From Agrostemma githago (taxonomy: Eukaryota; Streptophyta; Magnoliopsida; Caryophyllales; Caryophyllaceae), in the NCBI GenBank assembly GCA_958450325.1, contig OY288242.1, forward strand, positions 65,301,562-65,365,561: a stretch of DNA of 64,000 nucleotides, in the 5' to 3' direction. Shown here one piece after another: positions 54,876 through 64,000 of this stretch. Positions within the stretch are counted from its first letter, which is position 1. Each line of letters opens with the position of its first letter. The notes beneath the pieces were generated by a model. It was given only the letters and a program-made list of their open reading frames with translations. It ran no database searches and was not told the origin of the DNA. The position numbers were made by a program, and so were the translations under genes.

Positions 54876-57251
<2,376 letters not shown>

Positions 57252-57256
57252 AGTGG

Positions 57257-58958
57257 GCACTATGAATTCCTTGTAATGCCTTTTGGCCTTACAAATGCAC
57301 CAGCCTCTTTTCAGAATTGGATGAACAATGTGTTCAGACCCCTCTTAAGAAGATGTGTACTGGTGTTTTTTGAAGACATTTTGGTATATAGCTCTTCTTT
57401 AAAGGAGCATTGGGATCATTTAGCTGAGGTGTTTCAGTTGATGGCCAAGCATCAGCTGTATGCTAAGCCTAGTAAATGTGATTTTGTTATGGAAAAAGTG
57501 GAGTATTTAGGGCACTTCATCTCTGGAAAAGGAGTGGAGACCGATCCTAGGAAGATCAAAGTTGTTCATGAGTAGCCAGTTCCTAAAAATGTCAAGGAGT
57601 TGAGGAGTTTTTTGGGCTTAACTGGGTACTACAGGAAGTTTGTGAGAAATTATGCTTCCATAATATATAAGCCAGCCCCTTACTCAGTTGCTTAAAAAGG
57701 GAGGGTTTACTTGGACAAAAGATGCTACCATTGCATTCCAACAACTAAAGTATGCAATGTGTTCTGCTCCAGTTTTGGCAGTACTTGATTTTGATAAGGT
57801 GTTTATAGTAAAAACTGATGCATCAAACAATGGTATTGGAGTTGTTCTCATTCAAGATGGGCATCCATTATCTTTTATTAGTAAGACCTTGGGTCCCAAG
57901 TGGCAGAAGTTATCAGTTTATGAAAAGGAGTTACTGGCAATAGTCTTTGCTGTCCAAAAATGGGAACCGTACCTGTGTGGCCAACACTTTGTGGTAAAAA
58001 CTGATCAGAAAAGTTTGAAGTGGCTGCTACAGCAGAAAATATCTACTCCATTTTAACAATTCAGGTTATCAAAACTTATGGGTTTTGATTACGACATTCA
58101 CTACAGAGCGGGCAAGGATAATACGGTGGTAAATGCCTTGTCAAGGGTGGAAGAAAGTGAACTGTTGTGTTTATCCTTATTTGAAATTCAATCAGATTTG
58201 GCTGAGCAGATAAGGGCCAGTTGTGATAATGATGAAGTCTTAAATAGGGTCATCTAGCAGTTACTTCAGGGTCAGGAAATGAGCCATTATAGGTTACATA
58301 ATGGGTTCTTAAGGAAGAAGGGAAAAATTGTCATTGGCTCAAATCCCACAGTAAAAGCTCATATACTACACTGGATGCATAGTTCTGGCCTGGTTAAGGC
58401 GGACATTCTGGTAGGGATGCCACCACTAGAAGAGTTAATTCTTTGTTCATTTGGAAGGGGTTAACCAAAGATGTTAGTCACTTTGTCAGAAACTGCCCAA
58501 TTGGTCAGGCTAACAAATATGATACCGCAGCTTACCCAAGTTTGCTAAAACCTTTGTCAATCCCTGAAGAAGTGTGGATGGATAATTTCATGGATTTTTT
58601 CATAGGGTTACTAAAATCCCAAGGAAAGGATGTAATATTTGTTGTGGTGGATAGGCTCAGTAAATATGCTCATTTTATGGCCTTGTCTCACCCATTTACT
58701 GCTGTTGAGGTTGCTCAATTATACTTGGATGGAGTGTTTAAATTACACGGGTGGCTAAAGAGCATCGTGAGTGACAGGGATGCAATATTTTTGAGTCAAT
58801 TCTGGCAAGCGTTATTTACTATCCAGGGGACTGAACTCAGACTGTCTGTCATCAGCTTATCACCTTCAGACGGATGGCCAAACTGAGGTTGTTAACAAGT
58901 GTATAGAAGCTTATTTGCGTTGTATGACTAGTCAGAAACAAAAAGAATGGTCACTGTG
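57257..58958 (+). pseudogene. pol: Second half of RT, RNase H and integrase of chromovirus A
   Basis: Continues RT as HYEFLVMPFGLTNAPASFQN. The catalytic motif reads VFFEDILVYSS, where F-x-D-D is expected, so the first Asp is Glu. Then come EYLGHFISGKGVETDPRKI, RNase H (VKTDASNNGIGVVLIQDG, KTDQKSLKWLLQQK) and integrase (FVRNCPIGQANK, with Cys missing in the second CxxC pair, [39 protein letters not shown]). Stops occur at about 57573, 58054, 58257 and 58461, with several frameshifts. The text stops at KEWSLW, where TGTAACAATCC begins, so another element cuts it. Confidence 0.88.
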
Positions 58959-60786
58959 TGTAACAATCCAGATTTCCGAGACTTTATAACTAAGTCTATA
59001 ACGGGAAAGAGCGGAAGATATGATACATATCCGAGTCGTTACAATTCTAAACGAATTCAATTAATTAATTATGATTATGAAAATATTTAAATATTACATT
59101 TATTTCTAATGATTTATGAAAAAATGAAAATACATATGAGTCTCATCTTCATCTATCTCCAGCTTCGCCCATTTGAGGAATGGTCGGTCACTAATCTAGC
59201 GATTATAAAGTTTTAAAAAAAATTCATAGAAAAACAAATCGTCAGGTGGGCAAATTATCGAAACTCAAATGAATAAAATATTAAGTTAATCACATATCAA
59301 ATCATAGTACACAAAAGCACAACCAATAACACATAACCATTTTGAGAAATCATAAAAATATTTTATGTGCCGATTATTTTTAGGACATTTTTATCACGAC
59401 ATACCGGCCAATTATTGTACAAGTTCCGAATAAATTTCATATTTAAAACTTGTACGATAATAATATACCGCCAATCACACCGATATCAGGGGGCTTACAT
59501 TATTACCCCTGTTTACTGTGGTGACATAAACACGTTTAAAACAAAATTCATCCTCTCATCTCCAGGGTCGAATGCCGGATATGTGGGGTTGTTACCCGCA
59601 CAATGGACTAAACACCACCCGGCTAGTTATCCCTGCAGCCACGCTCCAATCGTCGACTCATGGAAACCCGGGTGCGATCCACCTAATACGTACGAGACTG
59701 ATTAGGTTCCCACTAAAGTATGGCCACACTCCTGCCTACTCTCGAGTCAATGACAAATAAAGCCAAAGACCCTTCGTACGCTACAGACGGTTTTATATGG
59801 TTAAGCTAAGCGCAAATCTTCAAAGTTATCTCATACACAATAGAGACAACCCGCTTTCCCGCTCAAAGAGATTTCGAATTAAGTCCTAAAAATGCCCAAT
59901 GAAAGTATAAAATTATTTGCAACTCACTCTTTAAAACGTTATGTGTTATCTATCTCAATTTCCATAAGCGCTTGACGTTCCAAAAATATAGTTATATTCG
60001 TAACCACATAGCACGTAATCCATTATTGGTCTTCCTAATGGGTGTGTCCCTATTTGTAGGTCGGGATTTGGCTAACAAACTTGGCTATCATGTCAAACGA
60101 TTAGTATGACCATTTAACGGAGTTTAACCAAGTTTAATCAATTAAACTAAGGGATGGTTTTCATTCCCCTAAGTAGTTTAATTGATGAGAATCGACCCTA
60201 ATTTCATTTGGTTAACTTCAACTTTTAACACTGAAATATTGTAACTGAAATATAAGGAGAGATGATTTATACAAATTTTTCTTAAAAATCCTATGTTTAC
60301 AAATTGTATTCAACAAATGAGTTAATAAATTTTTTTAAAAAAAACAAAGTTTCGATAGTTTACTCTTAAACAGTCAGTTCGATAATTGTATCCTTACGTT
60401 TAAACTCTCATAGTTTAATAAAATCTTGAAACCAAATTTAGAATGACGTTCATTTTATTTTATCCTCGTTAAAAACTCAAATTATGTCTCTAAATGACGT
60501 TTCTTTTTAATCAACTAAAATATATGAAGTAATAATTCACCGACTTTTAAATAGTATGTGGATCTAGCGATATCGTGAGTCAGGTCTAAGCGATTGCCAC
60601 TGTCCAAAAGCTTTAATCTATCTGTGAGAATATAAGTTTAGGTCCTTGAATATTATATCACTCGGGGTATCGTTGGTCAAGTCTCGCAGTTATGCTTATC
60701 TTACCTTACTTATAGAATTGAATAAAATAACAACAGAAATCAGTTAAATAACTTTGAAGCTAACACGATTATAATAATATCAAATA
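58959..60786. other. Start of another LTR-like insertion, not closed in the window
   Basis: TGTAACAATCCAGATTTCCG begins exactly where the integrase frame is cut, and TG is a typical LTR start; CTGTG would be the TSD. No gene is supported in the following 1.8 kb. A slightly GC-richer block at 59560-59760 has short frames without domains. The right end and second TSD were not found, so this may be an LTR of an element that reaches beyond the window. Confidence 0.45.
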
Positions 60787-61790
60787 GGGTTATTTAACCA
60801 CAATAATACCAACTATATGGCGTCTTCCCAAAGTAATACCAATTTCAATAAATCTGAGAATAATATGTATTATTGGAACAATTAAACAAGAGTAGTATAA
60901 CTGAGTGTAAAACCTGCTACATAAGGTAAGCTAATTAATATTTAACCTGCTACTTATCTTCCACCCTCCTCCTTAGACCTGGATAACGGGTGAACCGTGT
61001 CGGAGCTTCGGGTCGGGCCACTTTCGGATTATAATAATCGGGTTGACTTTGGGTCGGGTTGGATAATTTCGGGTTCGGGACATTCTCGGATTTGTTGTTT
61101 TCAACTTTTATAGGGATATCGACTCGTTTTCTATAGTAAGAGTCGGGTCAGTTTCGAGCTAGTCAGGTCAATTTGGATTACAGGTCTTCAATTCGGGTGT
61201 CGGGTCGGGTCCGGTTTGGCTTATTCGGGTCGGGTCAGTTTTGTCAAGTTTACTCCTCCTTACTTCTCTCCTTCATCCTCTTTCTCCATTACCCTTCATC
61301 CTTCTATCTTCAGTTTTTTTTATATACGTTTCGTTTAGATTAACGTGTTGATTTTGGTGTAGGATTGTGTTGTTAGCTAGATTTGGTGAGGTTGAAGGAA
61401 GAGGAAGACGGAGGACATTAATGACGTTTAGTGTCCCGTACACTGAGTAAGTGTAAAGGAGTGAAGTAAAAAGTCAAAAAAGGAAGGTGAATGAGTTATA
61501 CCGCTAACTGGTCATCTATACTACTCTAGTTTAACTACTCCAAAAATACGTATTATTCTGTGATTTATTAAAATTGGAATTATTTTCGGAAGATGCCCTA
61601 TAGTTGGTATTATTGCCATTAAATAAAATTAAAGGTGAAAAAGGAAGGTGGAAGGGTTCTACAGATAACTGGTCACCTATACTATTCTAGTTTAACTACT
61701 CCAATAATACGTATTATCTTCAAATTTATTAAAATTTAAATTATTTTGGGAAGACGCCCTATAGTTGGTATTATTGTTGTTAAATAACCC
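60787..61790 (+). mobile_element. Mutator-type MITE, copy B
   Basis: 1004 bp with ~110-bp terminal inverted repeats (GGGTTATTTAACCACAATAA and its inverse at the right). A perfect 9-bp TSD TATCAAATA lies at 60778-60786 and 61791-61799. At the right the terminal repeat is present twice in tandem (about 61505-61625 and 61680-61790). The middle carries GGGTCGGGT-like words near 61010-61230. It has the same layout as copy A at 21300-30949, in opposite orientation. No ORF; non-autonomous. Confidence 0.9.
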
Positions 61791-61799
61791 TATCAAATA

Positions 61800-62880
61800 A
61801 AGTCAATTAGAGCCATTTAACCCACTTGAGGCGGTAATAGTATAATTGTCTGACGACTAATTTTCGTGAAATTCCTTAAGACACCATAAACATAATTTCA
61901 TAATGGACCCTTAGGTTATTGGCATCACCATATCCGAAGTGAATTTAGTCTGTATTAAAATAAGATATTTAATTATTTATTAACTCATGAGGCAATTTTT
62001 ACCACTCTATCACAACTTAACGATTATCAAATTGTGTAGTTAGTTCCACTATACGACCCTACTAAAAGTTGATAGTTTTATATTATTTTGATAAAGTACT
62101 TCGTAGCTAGAATCGACTAAAATCCATTATTTAGACTAATTAACTCAATGCCCAAATTGCTTTATTAACAAATACTAGGTCATATAAATATAAAAAGAAT
62201 TAGTCAAAATCTTTAATGTTCATGTACGTCTAAAGCACCTATATCAATAAAATTATTTTTCATCTTAAAATTTTAATTATTGTTAATCATAAAAATTACA
62301 AATGTAATGACAATGTAGCCCTAACTTCTTTGGCGTTCACTAATTTTTCTCATTTTTACTTATCCATAAAATGAATCATATGAGAATTTATGAAATGATA
62401 AATTTATATACATGCATGCCAACTAATGTTTTGATCATTTTAATAACATGCAATTAGTCCATATTTTAGTCACATATATCTATAAATTAGTCCGTAAATC
62501 TAAATGATAAAACATGCAATTAGTTATATATACTTATTATTAAGCAAAAAAATTTAACCGAGAAAGCCATTTTGTAAGATGATTTATCGATGATTTACCC
62601 ACCCTAATTAAAGGGTTTTAAGCCGGAATATTTTGGATCTTAAACGGTTCTATCGTGTCTTGAAAAGTGATTCCGCCAAACACCGGCTCCTCCTTCTCGA
62701 TAGTAGTTACTTATTAATTAATTAATTCTTTATTTTGGGTAAGATCAGCTCCGTCTTTTGTCATGGAGGAGTTGTAGGGTTACAACCCTTAAACCCAATG
62801 ATCTATTACGAGTATTAATCAAAAATACAAAAGTAGAGGGATAAAAATAATACCTTATTTGCAGCAGAACAACGTACTAA
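61800..62880. other. AT-rich DNA without recognised features
   Basis: Continues the sequence interrupted by the MITE. No gene, LTR end or inverted repeat can be supported by reading. Confidence 0.4.
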
Positions 62881-62915
62881 TTAATAAGAAGCATAATAAA
62901 CCCAGAAATATATAT

Positions 62916-62981
62916 AATCTCCACGGACAGAATAAATAATCTCCACGGACATAATAAATAATTCACACGGACAGAATAAAG
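62916..62981. repeat. Three 22-bp tandem repeats
   Basis: AATCTCCACGGACAGAATAA-type units occur at 62916, 62938 and 62960 with a few changes. A small minisatellite; no role is visible. Confidence 0.75.
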
Positions 62982-64000
62982 CATCCCAAACGTGATGCCT
63001 CCTTTGGTATCCACACGGGTAAGAAACTGCGACGTATATGCTAGTATAAGGGTTTGTGAGACGGTCTCGCAACTTCTCTCTAGATCTCTCTTATAACTCT
63101 TTATAAGAAGAATACTCCGTACATCTATTATGAGTCAATACTCTTAATTCCATATATTGGTTCATCATATAAACCTTATATAGTAGATGAGAAACTAGAA
63201 TTAGGTTATTACCATAACTCTAATTACCATAATTAGATTATTACTATAACTCTAATTACCATAACTCAACAACGCAACTCGGTCCGTATTACTACTGACC
63301 CGATATATTTAATATACCGTTATATTAATAATATCCCGTACACATTGTGTGTGACCCCATGGCCCACTTAAGACTACCAGACACGTAACATATTTACATG
63401 TCAACCCGATATCGACCTCTAGCAAGGCATATCGGATACATAGACTTAAGCGAGTTAATCTGATCCGTATAGGACAGTGGACATAACTTCTTCGGTCTCC
63501 CAATTGTGCATGTCCTCCCGAGAACGGCGTTAAGTCTCCTTACTACTATTATCTCCAATTGAAAATGAGGTAAGAAGAAGTGTCATCCTCGCATGTCTCA
63601 ATCTTTTACTCAAATCTTTGAGTTGACTTGTTAAAAGAGCAGATAGATGACAATTATCTTATCTGAGCACGGCCATGCATTTGAACAAGTCACACTCTTC
63701 GAGTGACCAAGAAACAATAAATTCCTTTCAATAAAGGACGAGCAAATCCCCTCTTGTCTAACCACATCCTATCACATGATCCATGCATGCCCAATAACCA
63801 TCCATAGCCCCCTTTCATAGCTGACGAAGAATAGTATCAAAGCATATACATCACATGTACAGAATAGTCAAAGACTCAGGTCTAAAGACCGTACAAGTTC
63901 ATAACTTGCAAAGAACTTTACTGACACTAAGCGAAATCTTAGTAAAATTCTTTTCAGCGGGTCAGTCTACTACATGTTCTCAACATACACCCATCCCAGG
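62982..64000. other. Unassigned, probably repeat-derived DNA at the right edge
   Basis: No protein-coding frame is supported. The words TTACCATAACTCTAATTACC repeat near 63215-63265. The less AT-rich part from 63340 could be an LTR or leader of an element that continues outside, but no PBS or LTR pair is visible. Confidence 0.3.

Noticed and set aside
59367..59760. Plus-strand ORFs of 112 and 62 codons
   Set aside because: They overlap each other in different frames and lack any domain; the region is probably LTR-like DNA.

Overview
This window is repeat-rich plant nuclear DNA. It holds LTR retrotransposons of the chromovirus, Tat and Athila-like types, CACTA transposons with TNP2 transposase, Mutator-type MITEs, plant-type spliced gene fragments and long AT-rich stretches. 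I see no intact host gene, rRNA or tRNA gene, or CRISPR. The Tat elements resemble the Retand/Ogre group well known from Silene and other Caryophyllales, so that order is a reasonable but unproven guess.

Almost everything is one nest of insertions, and target-site duplications (TSDs) let it be unpeeled. (0) The outermost element is a decayed Reina-like chromovirus with gag at 741-1872, protease/RT start at 41454-42357 and RT/RNase H/integrase at 57257-58958. (1) CACTA-1 (1873-41453) sits in its protease. (2) CACTA-2 (2041-36562) sits inside the TNP2 gene of CACTA-1 and carries pieces of two host genes: a gamma-carbonic-anhydrase-like exon and a kinesin-14-like motor end. (3) CACTA-2 was hit by Tat-1 (2738-20223, TSD ATATT), which holds a non-autonomous gag-only element (6137-12616, TSD GAGTC), and by a chromovirus-type solo LTR (21277-35306, TSD CTTGC/CTTAC) that splits the kinesin exon. 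(4) That LTR holds a Mutator-type MITE (21300-30949, 9-bp TSD) and a second, different MITE (31418-32080). (5) The first MITE holds Tat-2 (21406-29994, TSD AAGAG). A solo Athila-like LTR (38704-41154, TSD GCGAC) lies in the end array of CACTA-1. Tat-3 (42358-57251, TSD AGTGG), the youngest and most complete element, splits the chromovirus RT.

Right of 58958 a further LTR-like sequence begins and is not closed in the window. It contains a second copy of the Mutator-type MITE (60787-61790, 9-bp TSD). The last 2 kb is unassigned.

The most interesting biology is in the three Tat elements. Each carries an antisense gene between pol and the 3' LTR with its own antisense TATA box. In Tat-3 it also has a clean spliceosomal intron. 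That intron and both LTRs carry arrays of the same 12-bp palindrome (ACTCGAYCGAGT and variants). Separate palindrome arrays occur in the gag-only element LTR (GTCCCGAATCGGGAC) and in the CACTA-1 ends (AGCGACTGATATCAGTCGCT).
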